From NCBI RefSeq assembly GCF_935822925.1, contig NZ_CAKXZS010000023.1:124001-188000 (forward strand): DNA of 64,000 nucleotides. Direction: 5' to 3'. Shown here piece after piece: positions 26,425 through 33,894 of the stretch. The number at the start of each line of letters is the position of its first letter. Within the stretch, counting starts at the first letter, position 1. Position numbers and translations under genes: made by a program. The notes under the pieces are model-generated. The model made no database searches and was not told where the DNA came from. It saw only the letters and a program-made list of their open reading frames with translations. The stretch comes from Mesorhizobium ventifaucium (GTDB lineage: Bacteria > Pseudomonadota > Alphaproteobacteria > Rhizobiales > Rhizobiaceae).

Positions 26425-27735
26425 ATGAGGGGCAGTTTCTCGACAATAACAAAAATGCTTTCGGCAGGCGCGGTCACGGCCGGCCTGATGATGAGTTTCC
26501 CGGCCAGGGCGGCTGACGACACGATCAAGGTGGGTATTCTCCACTCGCTGTCGGGTACCATGGCGATTTCGGAGACGACGCTGAAGGACGCCATGCTGAT
26601 GCTCATCGACGAGCAGAATGCAAAGGGCGGCCTTCTCGGCAAGAAACTCGAAGGGGTCGTCGTCGATCCGGCTTCGAACTGGCCGCTGTTTGCCGAAAAG
26701 GCGCGCGAGCTGATCTCCAAGGACAAGGTCGCGGCGGTATTCGGCTGCTGGACCTCGGTGTCGCGCAAGTCAGTGCTGCCGGTGTTCAGCGAGCTCGACA
26801 ACATCCTGTTCTACCCCGTCCAGTATGAGGGCGAGGAGAGCGAGCGCAACGTGTTCTACACCGGTGCGGCGCCGAACCAGCAGGCAATTCCGGCCGTCGA
26901 CTATCTGATGAGCGAGGACGGCGGTTCGGTGAAACGCTGGGTGCTTGAAGGCACCGACTACGTCTATCCGCGCACCACCAACAAGATCCTCGAAGCCTAT
27001 CTGAAAGCCAAGGGCGTCGCCGCCGAAGACATCATGGTCAACTACACGCCGTTCGGCTTCTCCGATTGGCAGACCGAGGTCTCGGCGATCAAGAAGTTCG
27101 GCTCGGCCGGCAAGAAGACCGCCGTCGTCTCGACGGTCAATGGCGACGCCAACGTGCCGTTCTACAAGGAGCTCGGCAACCAGGGCATCAAGGCCGAGGA
27201 CATCCCGGTCATGGCCTTCTCGGTCGGCGAGGAAGAGCTTGCCGGTCTCGACACCGCGCCGCTCGTCGGCCATCTCGCCGCCTGGAACTATTTTCAGAGC
27301 ATCGATACGCCCGCGAACGCGAAGTTCATCGCCGACTGGCACAAGTTCATCAAGAACGACAAGCGCACCACCAACGACCCTATGGAAGCCCATTATGTCG
27401 GCTTCAACATGTGGGTGAAGGCGGTCGAGAAGGCCGGCACCACCGATCCTGACAAGGTCATCGACGCCGTGATCGGCGTCTCGGTGCCGAACCTGACCGG
27501 TGGCTATTCGACCATGATGCCGAACCATCACATCACCAAGCCGGTGCTGATCGGCGAAATCCAGGCCGACGGCCAGTTCGAGACCGTCTCGCAGACGCCT
27601 GGCCTGGTGATGGGTGACGAATGGTCCGACTATCTGGCTGATTCGAAGGACCTGATCTCCGACTGGCGCGCGCCTCTGTCCTGCGGCAACTTCAATGTCG
27701 CAACCGGCAAGTGCGGCGGCAAGGGAACCAACTGA
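26425..27735 (+). CDS. urtA: Urea ABC transporter substrate-binding protein
   Basis: The product is 436 aa with signal peptide (ending SFPARAADD) and agggag before the ATG. The mature protein has the UrtA/branched-chain type periplasmic fold: IKVGILHSLSGTMAISETTL at the start, then GCWTSVSRKSVLPVF and PVQYEGEESERNVFYTGAAP, all typical of UrtA. It captures urea in the periplasm for UrtBCDE. First gene of the operon behind a sigma-54 promoter. Confidence 0.96.
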   Translation: MRGSFSTITKMLSAGAVTAGLMMSFPARAADDTIKVGILHSLSGTMAISETTLKDAMLMLIDEQNAKGGLLGKKLEGVVVDPASNWPLFAEKARELISKDKVAAVFGCWTSVSRKSVLPVFSELDNILFYPVQYEGEESERNVFYTGAAPNQQAIPAVDYLMSEDGGSVKRWVLEGTDYVYPRTTNKILEAYLKAKGVAAEDIMVNYTPFGFSDWQTEVSAIKKFGSAGKKTAVVSTVNGDANVPFYKELGNQGIKAEDIPVMAFSVGEEELAGLDTAPLVGHLAAWNYFQSIDTPANAKFIADWHKFIKNDKRTTNDPMEAHYVGFNMWVKAVEKAGTTDPDKVIDAVIGVSVPNLTGGYSTMMPNHHITKPVLIGEIQADGQFETVSQTPGLVMGDEWSDYLADSKDLISDWRAPLSCGNFNVATGKCGGKGTN

Positions 27736-27860
27736 TCCTCCCGGGTCTGACGGTCGTGGATTTCTCCACGACCTGGACCGCGACGCGTCCGGGCGAGCTC
27801 GTCCTCTCCTCCAGTCCGCCCGGACGCGAAGTTTCAACCTTCAAGAGTCGCCAGAAATCG

Positions 27861-29477
27861 ATGGTCTTCACCCGCGCGATCGGCCTGACGCTGCTGCTCC
27901 TCCTGGGGATGCTGTCGCCGTCGAACGCTGCCGAAGCGGATCTGCGCGCCATCATCGCCAAATTTGCCACTGCCTCGAATTTCTCGGCCACCGAAGCTGT
28001 CGTGCGCGAGCTCGTCGCCACCGGTGACACTGCCGTCGAACGTCCGCTTGGCGCGCTTGCCGAGGGCGATCTTTACGTCCGCAAGGCCGATTCGCTGGTT
28101 TTCATCGGCAAGGCAGCTGGCGGCAGCGTTGCGCTGCTCGACCCGCTGAGCGGTGAAAAATCGGGCGACGCGGCCAAAAGCGAGATCACCAAGATCAAGG
28201 TCAACAACACGCTGCGCCGCGCCATCCGCGATGCGCTGGGCACGCTGACGCTCGGCGCGAAAGATCCGGCCGCGCGCATTGCCGCCGCCGACACCATGTT
28301 CAAGACGCCCGACGCGACAAACATCGAGCCGCTCGATGCCGCCATCGCCAGCGAGGGCGTGGCAAGCGTCAAAGCGCTGCTCGAACAGGCCCGCGCCGCA
28401 TCGGTTCTGGTCTCCGACAGGCCGGAGGCCGACAAACTGGCGGCGGTCGCCCTGATCGGCGGGCGCGGCGATCGCAACGCGCTGTCCCTGCTCACCGCCG
28501 TCGAGGCCAATTCCGAAGGCGCGGTCAAGGACGCGGCGACGGCGGCGATCGCCAACATCAATTCGACGCTGGCGCTGTGGGATGCGGGCCAGAACATCTG
28601 GTACGGCATTTCCCTCGGATCGGTGCTGCTGCTGGCGGCGATCGGCCTCGCCATCACCTTCGGCGTCATGGGTGTCATCAACATGGCGCATGGCGAAATG
28701 GTAATGCTCGGCGCCTACACGACCTTTGTCGTGCAGGAGGTGATCCGAAACTCCTTTCCCGGCCTGTTCGACTGGTCGCTGGTTATCGCGCTGCCGCTGG
28801 CCTTCTCGGTCGCGGCGCTCGTCGGCCTCGTCATCGAGCGGGGCGTGATCCGTTTTCTCTACGGCCGGCCGCTGGAGACGCTGCTGGCGACATGCGGTGT
28901 CTCGCTGATCCTGCAGCAGGCCGTGCGCACCATCTTCGGGCCGACGAACCAGGAGGTCGGCAACCCGTCATGGATGTCGGGTTCGTTCGGCATCGGCCAG
29001 CTTGCCGTGACCTGGAACCGGCTCTGGATACTGGTTTTCGCGCTCGGCGTGTTCGCGGTGCTGCTTTATGTGATGAAGCGCACCCCCTGGGGCCTGCAGA
29101 TGCGCGCCGTCACCGCCAACCGCCGCATGGCCGCTTCGATGGGCATCAGGACGCCGTGGGTCGACGCGCTGACCTTTGCGCTGGGGTCTGGCATTGCCGG
29201 CATCGCCGGTGTCGCGCTCAGCCAGATCGACAATGTCTCGCCCAATCTCGGCCGCGGCTACATCATCGACAGCTTCATGGTCGTCGTCTTCGGCGGCGTC
29301 GGCAATCTCTGGGGTACGCTGGTCGGCGCCTTCTCGCTCGGCATCGTCAACAAGTTTCTCGAACCCTATGCCGGGGCGGTCCTCGGCAAGATCGTCGTGC
29401 TGGTCCTCATCATCCTGTTCATCCAGAAACGCCCGCGCGGCCTGTTCGCGCTGAAGGGCAGGTCGGTGGAAGCATGA
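27861..29477 (+). CDS. urtB: Urea ABC transporter permease UrtB
   Basis: The product is 538 aa from ATG 27861; the frame is open upstream to 27711, but this start reveals a signal peptide (RAIGLTLLLLLGMLSPSNAAEA). UrtB is distinctive for its ~200-residue periplasmic N-terminal domain before a LivH-like membrane domain, seen here with FGVMGVINMAHGEMVMLGAY and the late FGGVGNLWGTLVGAF. It forms the pore with UrtC. Its TGA overlaps the urtC ATG (ATGA). Confidence 0.95.
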   Translation: MVFTRAIGLTLLLLLGMLSPSNAAEADLRAIIAKFATASNFSATEAVVRELVATGDTAVERPLGALAEGDLYVRKADSLVFIGKAAGGSVALLDPLSGEKSGDAAKSEITKIKVNNTLRRAIRDALGTLTLGAKDPAARIAAADTMFKTPDATNIEPLDAAIASEGVASVKALLEQARAASVLVSDRPEADKLAAVALIGGRGDRNALSLLTAVEANSEGAVKDAATAAIANINSTLALWDAGQNIWYGISLGSVLLLAAIGLAITFGVMGVINMAHGEMVMLGAYTTFVVQEVIRNSFPGLFDWSLVIALPLAFSVAALVGLVIERGVIRFLYGRPLETLLATCGVSLILQQAVRTIFGPTNQEVGNPSWMSGSFGIGQLAVTWNRLWILVFALGVFAVLLYVMKRTPWGLQMRAVTANRRMAASMGIRTPWVDALTFALGSGIAGIAGVALSQIDNVSPNLGRGYIIDSFMVVVFGGVGNLWGTLVGAFSLGIVNKFLEPYAGAVLGKIVVLVLIILFIQKRPRGLFALKGRSVEA

Positions 29478-30706
29478 TCACGGGACGCTTCTTCGCCGCC
29501 GGCGCCGACCGCCGCATCGCCATCACGATCTTCATCCTTTTGGCGGTCGCCATCATCGTGCCGCTGCTCAATCTTGCGGTCGCGCCGACAAGTTCCTTCT
29601 ACGTGCCGTCCTATGTCGTCGCGCTCACCGGCAAGTATCTTTGCTACGCGCTGCTCGCCTTGGCGCTCGATCTCGTCTGGGGCTACTGCGGCATCCTTTC
29701 GCTCGGCCACGGCGCCTTCTTCGCGCTCGGCGGCTACGCGATGGGCATGTATCTGATGCGCCAGATCGGTTCGCGCGGCGTCTACGGCAATCCGCTGCTG
29801 CCGGACTTCATGGTGTTCCTGAATTATGGGGAATTGCCATGGTTCTGGTACGGTTTCGATCATTTCTGGTTTGCCGCGATCATGGTGCTGGCGGTGCCCG
29901 GCCTGCTCGCCTTCGTCTTCGGCTGGTTCGCCTTCCGCAGCCGCGTCACCGGCGTGTATCTGTCGATCATCACCCAGGCGATGACCTATGCGCTGCTGCT
30001 TGCGTTTTTCCGGAACGACATGGGTTTCGGCGGCAATAACGGCCTGACCGATTTCAAGGATATTCTCGGCTTCAACGTGCAGGCCGATGCGACACGCTCG
30101 GCATTGTTCGCGGCCAGCGCCGTCACGCTGGCGCTCGCCGTCCTCGTCACCTGGGCGATCGTCGGTTCCAAATACGGCAAGCTGCTGATGGCGGTGCGCG
30201 ACGCCGAGAGCCGCACGCGCTTTCTCGGCTGGCGCGCCGAGAACGTCAAACTGTTCGCCTTCACCGTGTCGGCCGTCATGGCCGGCATTGCCGGCGCGCT
30301 CTACGTGCCGCAGGTCGGCATCATCAATCCAGGCGAGTTCGAGCCGTCCAATTCGATCGAGGTCGTGGTATGGGCGGCCGTCGGCGGACGCGGCACCATC
30401 GTCGGGCCAATCATCGGCGCGCTCGTGGTCAATGCCGGCAAATCCTGGTTCACTGGCGTTCTGCCGGAGTTCTGGCTGTTTGCGCTGGGCGGACTGTTCG
30501 TCGCCGTCACGCTGTTCCTGCCCAAGGGCATTGTCGGCATGTGGGATTCCTGGCGGGGCAATGCCAGGGCGCTACGCGCGGCCTCGATCAATGAGGAGTC
30601 TGGCACCCATCCTGCCGTCCCGCCACCGCCGAAGATCATTCGCTCGGCTGCGAGAACGCCTGGCGACTGGTCCGCGTCGGGCCCCGAACCGCAGCCGGCG
30701 GAGTGA
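29474..30706 (+). CDS. urtC: Urea ABC transporter permease UrtC
   Basis: The product is 410 aa, a LivM-like permease with about ten hydrophobic segments. LDLVWGYCGILSLGHGAFFALGGYAMG and VVWAAVGGRGTIVGPIIGALVVN are conserved family stretches. The C-terminus ends in a Pro-rich cytoplasmic tail. The ATGA overlap with urtB and 3-bp spacing to urtD show tight coupling. It pairs with UrtB in the membrane. Confidence 0.95.
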   Translation: MITGRFFAAGADRRIAITIFILLAVAIIVPLLNLAVAPTSSFYVPSYVVALTGKYLCYALLALALDLVWGYCGILSLGHGAFFALGGYAMGMYLMRQIGSRGVYGNPLLPDFMVFLNYGELPWFWYGFDHFWFAAIMVLAVPGLLAFVFGWFAFRSRVTGVYLSIITQAMTYALLLAFFRNDMGFGGNNGLTDFKDILGFNVQADATRSALFAASAVTLALAVLVTWAIVGSKYGKLLMAVRDAESRTRFLGWRAENVKLFAFTVSAVMAGIAGALYVPQVGIINPGEFEPSNSIEVVVWAAVGGRGTIVGPIIGALVVNAGKSWFTGVLPEFWLFALGGLFVAVTLFLPKGIVGMWDSWRGNARALRAASINEESGTHPAVPPPPKIIRSAARTPGDWSASGPEPQPAE

Positions 30707-30709
30707 GCG

Positions 30710-31456
30710 ATGTCTAAGAGCAACACCATCCTCTATCTCGACGGGGTCTCGGTCTCCTTCGACGGCTTTCGCGCCATCAACAATTTGTCCCTGGTGCTCG
30801 ACAAGGGCGAGATGCGGGCGATCATCGGTCCGAACGGCGCCGGCAAGACCACGATGATGGACATCGTCACCGGCAAGACGCGCCCCGACGTGGGCGAGGT
30901 TTACTTCGACGGGCAGGTCGACCTGACGAAACATGACGAGGCCGAGATCGCCATGATGGGCATCGGCAGGAAATTCCAGAAGCCGACGGTCTTCGAAAGC
31001 CACACGATCGAGGAGAACCTGATGCTGGCGCTGAAGGGCCCACGCTCGATCTTCCCGGCACTGTTCCATCGCCGATCGGCGGCGGAGGCGCGGCAGATCG
31101 ACGACATCCTCGGCATCATCCGGCTCGGCGACAAGCGCGACGAGCTCGCCGCCAATCTCAGCCACGGACAGAAGCAATGGCTCGAGATCGGCATGCTGCT
31201 GGCGCAGGATCCGAAGCTGCTTTTGGTCGACGAACCGGTCGCCGGCATGACCGACGCCGAGACCGAGGAAACCGCGCGGCTGCTCAAGGATATTGCCCGC
31301 GACCACTCGGTCATCGTCGTCGAGCACGACATGCATTTCGTGCGCGAGCTCGGCGTCAAGGTCACCTGCCTGCACGAAGGTTCGGTCCTGTCCGAAGGCT
31401 CGCTCGATTTCGTTTCGGCCGACGAGCGTGTCGTCGAAGTCTATCTGGGGAGATGA
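30710..31456 (+). CDS. urtD: Urea ABC transporter ATP-binding protein UrtD
   Basis: The product is 248 aa. Walker A is GPNGAGKTTMMDIVTG, the signature-like segment is NLSHGQKQWLEIGMLL and Walker B LLLVDEPVAGM. LSHGQ in place of LSGGQ is usual for LivG/UrtD. The switch His is in VIVVEHDMHFVREL. It energises urea uptake with UrtE. The gene begins 3 bp after urtC. Confidence 0.95.
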   Translation: MSKSNTILYLDGVSVSFDGFRAINNLSLVLDKGEMRAIIGPNGAGKTTMMDIVTGKTRPDVGEVYFDGQVDLTKHDEAEIAMMGIGRKFQKPTVFESHTIEENLMLALKGPRSIFPALFHRRSAAEARQIDDILGIIRLGDKRDELAANLSHGQKQWLEIGMLLAQDPKLLLVDEPVAGMTDAETEETARLLKDIARDHSVIVVEHDMHFVRELGVKVTCLHEGSVLSEGSLDFVSADERVVEVYLGR

Positions 31457-31526
31457 TCATGGTCTGGCGCGTTCCGTTCCATCATTTCGACCTTTCGTTC
31501 TTCAGGCGTTGGAGAAGGCGCTGACC

Positions 31527-32222
31527 ATGCTCGAAGTCTCCAACGCCACGCTGCACTACGGCGCCGCCCAGGCGCTGCGTGGCGTCTCGCTGAAGGCCGG
31601 CGCCGGCAAGATCACCTGCGTGCTCGGCCGCAACGGCGTCGGCAAAACCAGTTTGATGAGATCGATCGTCGGCCACCACCGGCTGACGAGTGGAAGTGTT
31701 GCCTTCGAGGGGAAGGCGCTCGACCGGAGCGCGGCGTATGATCGCGCCCGGTCGGGCATCGCATTCGTGCCGCAGGGCAGGGAGATCTTCCCGCTGCTCA
31801 CCGTGCGGGAAAACCTCGAATCGGGCTTTGCACCATTGAAGCGCGCCGACCGCAACATTCCCGGCCACGTCTTCGAATTGTTCCCGGTGCTGAAGCAGAT
31901 GCTCGCGCGCCGCGGCGGCGACCTGTCCGGAGGCCAGCAGCAGCAGCTTGCCATTGGCAGGGCACTGGTGATGCGGCCGAAACTGCTGGTGCTCGACGAG
32001 CCAACCGAGGGCATCCAGCCGTCGATCATCAAGGATATCGGCCGCGTCATCCGCTATCTGCGCGATCAGGCTGACATCGCCGTGCTGCTGGTCGAACAGT
32101 ATCTCGATTTCTGCCGGGAACTGGCCGACGAAGTCAACATCATGGACCGCGGCCTGATCGTCCACACCGGCCCGGCCGAGGATCTCGACCGGGCGGATGT
32201 CCGCAAGTTCCTGACCGTTTAA
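31527..32222 (+). CDS. urtE: Urea ABC transporter ATP-binding protein UrtE
   Basis: The product is 231 aa from ATG 31527, 70 bp after urtD. It has Walker A GRNGVGKTSLMRSIVG, signature DLSGGQQQQLAIGRAL and Walker B LLVLDEPTEGIQPS, in the LivF-like order. EGIQPSII is typical of UrtE. Urease genes often follow urt in related bacteria; here a palindromic repeat element and unrelated genes follow. Confidence 0.95.
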   Translation: MLEVSNATLHYGAAQALRGVSLKAGAGKITCVLGRNGVGKTSLMRSIVGHHRLTSGSVAFEGKALDRSAAYDRARSGIAFVPQGREIFPLLTVRENLESGFAPLKRADRNIPGHVFELFPVLKQMLARRGGDLSGGQQQQLAIGRALVMRPKLLVLDEPTEGIQPSIIKDIGRVIRYLRDQADIAVLLVEQYLDFCRELADEVNIMDRGLIVHTGPAEDLDRADVRKFLTV

Positions 32223-32689
32223 TCGCAGACCCCCGAGATTAGCCGAACCATCTCTCCCGTCGTCATCCTAGGGCGAAGCAAGGAGCGAAGCGACGCGGCG
32301 GAGACCCCAGGATCCATGCCGTGCCGTCAGCCAAAGAGTGCAGCGGTCAAGATAGCCCCGTTCTCCGGCGCACCCATCCTGGATTCTGCCCCGTGGCGAC
32401 GCTCTGAAGTTACGGATGGATCCTTGGGTCTTCGCTCCGCTTCGCGTCGCTGCGCCCAAGGATGACGAAAATCACGAAGGCCCGCTCAGTCTTTCCTGAA
32501 CGCCTCTGGCGCGCTGAAGATTGCATGCTAGGCTTTACTTGGCCTTGTTGAGTCGGCCGCTTTCCGTATCAGTCTCGTTGACAGATCAAGGTGAGGCGCA
32601 GGCTCAGCCGGCACGTTCCGTGCAAGCAGCCCCCAACTGCGATCTGATCGTTGTTCAAACGCATTTGGGGCACTTGGCCAGGGCAGCCG
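32223..32689. other. Intergenic region after urtE with repeat element
   Basis: The 467-bp gap is largely occupied by the 207-bp imperfect palindrome at 32261-32467. The remaining ~220 bp before the small ORF at 32690 contains no convincing gene. Confidence 0.6.
32261..32467. repeat. 207-bp imperfect palindromic element
   Basis: The ends cgtcatccta (32261) and aaggatgacg (to 32467) are inverted. Arms of roughly 55 bp pair imperfectly: the left has gggcgaagc, gagcgaagcgacgcgg and ccaggatccat, and the right has the complements. A central ~95 bp carries weaker symmetry (ggatcc / ggattc). It resembles short intergenic repeats dispersed in Mesorhizobium and Bradyrhizobium. No ORF or target duplication is evident. 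Confidence 0.75.
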
Positions 32690-32866
32690 ATGGAACGTTA
32701 CCTCGAGGACTACCAGAAACGACGGCTTACCGAGCGCGTCGACATCATGAACGCCATCGATATTCTGAAATCGCAAGGATACGACCACGACCAACTGATC
32801 GCGGAGCTAACCAAGGTGTTCTTCGTCGATCTCGATGCCTACAACGAAGTCGTGGTGGCGGCGTGA
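32690..32866 (+). CDS. Small hypothetical protein, 58 aa
   Basis: The product would be 58 aa, acidic and helical (MERYLEDYQKRRLTERVDIM, then an IDILKSQGYDHDQLIAELTK segment). The composition is protein-like and the hydrophobic spacing suggests a small helical bundle, but I recognise no family. A weak ccaggg precedes the ATG. It may be a genuine conserved small protein or a chance ORF. Confidence 0.5.
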   Translation: MERYLEDYQKRRLTERVDIMNAIDILKSQGYDHDQLIAELTKVFFVDLDAYNEVVVAA

Positions 32867-32895
32867 CAGAAGGTGGATGCGCTGTGCCGCCAACG

Positions 32896-33702
32896 TCAGC
32901 CTGTGACGCGCTTCATCAGCGCCATGGCGCCGAACGGCGCGCGGGCCTTGCCTTCGGTGATGAAGTAGACGAACACATCCCGCGGTTTGACCTGTGCTTC
33001 GGTTGAGGGATCGGCGCGCGGCAGGTCGGCCGGCGCCTTGCCCTGCGCCCAGGTCTTTGTCCGCGCCGCCCATTCGTCGAGCGCCTTTGGCGTGTAGCAG
33101 TCGGGATTGTCGTCGCTGCCGGTCTGCAGCCGGGCATAGACGAAATCGCCGGTGACGTCGGCGATTGCCGGATATTTGGCGTGGTCGGCGTAGACGATCG
33201 CGACCTTGTATCGGCGCGCCAGTGCGGCGAATTCCGGCACGACGAAACTGTCGTTGCGCACCTCGACCGCATGGCGCAGCGCAATGCCGTCCTGCTTTTC
33301 AGGCAACAGCTTGAGGAAAGCCTCGAAATCGTCCGCGTCGAATTTTTTGGTCGGCGCGAACTGCCACAGGATCGGCCCGAGCTTGTCGCCGAGCGCGACG
33401 ACGCCCGATCCCAGGAAACGCGTCATCGACTCGCCGGCCTCTCCGAGCACGCGGCGGTTTGTGACGAAACGGTTGCCCTTCAGCGAATAGACGAAGCCAT
33501 CCGGCGCCTCGTTTGCCCATTTGACGAAGGTCGGCTCCTTGAAACTCGAATAATAGGTGCCGTTGACCTCGATGCTCGGCACCTGCCGGGTTGCGTAGTG
33601 CAGCTGCTTCGCCTTGGACAACTTGTCCGGGTAGAAGGACGCGTCCCATGGCTCGAAGGTCCAGCCGCCCATGCCGGCGCGGATTTTTCCAGATTGAGTC
33701 AC
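32896..33702 (-). CDS. DUF72 domain protein
   Basis: The product is 268 aa, a TIM-barrel-like DUF72 protein. The N-terminal GMGGWTFEPWDASFYPDKLS and IEVNGTYYSSFKEPTFVKWA, and later ILWQFAPTKKFDADDFEAFL and HAVEVRNDSFVVPEF, are conserved family stretches. Function is unknown; the fold suggests a metal- or sugar-processing enzyme. It lies between the small ORF and uvrA, which reads the same direction 190 bp away. Confidence 0.88.
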   Translation of the reverse strand: MTQSGKIRAGMGGWTFEPWDASFYPDKLSKAKQLHYATRQVPSIEVNGTYYSSFKEPTFVKWANEAPDGFVYSLKGNRFVTNRRVLGEAGESMTRFLGSGVVALGDKLGPILWQFAPTKKFDADDFEAFLKLLPEKQDGIALRHAVEVRNDSFVVPEFAALARRYKVAIVYADHAKYPAIADVTGDFVYARLQTGSDDNPDCYTPKALDEWAARTKTWAQGKAPADLPRADPSTEAQVKPRDVFVYFITEGKARAPFGAMALMKRVTG

Positions 33703-33894
33703 TGTCGTCCTCCCGGGTTGAAATAGATCAGGCCGTAGCGATCGTTTCCCCAGCTTTAGCCATGTCGAAAAGCGGATTGGGCGTAGGGCGGCGCATCGGC
33801 GGCTTCCGTCAGCCGGTCGACAGCATCAAGATCACCGGCAAGCGCTCTTCTGATCTTCATTTGAAGGTTCTTTCAAACGCCAGCCAGCCTTCAC

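Noticed and set aside
32521..33006. 161-codon plus-strand frame across the small ORF
   Set aside because: It is antisense to the DUF72 gene in its second half and lacks domain-like composition.
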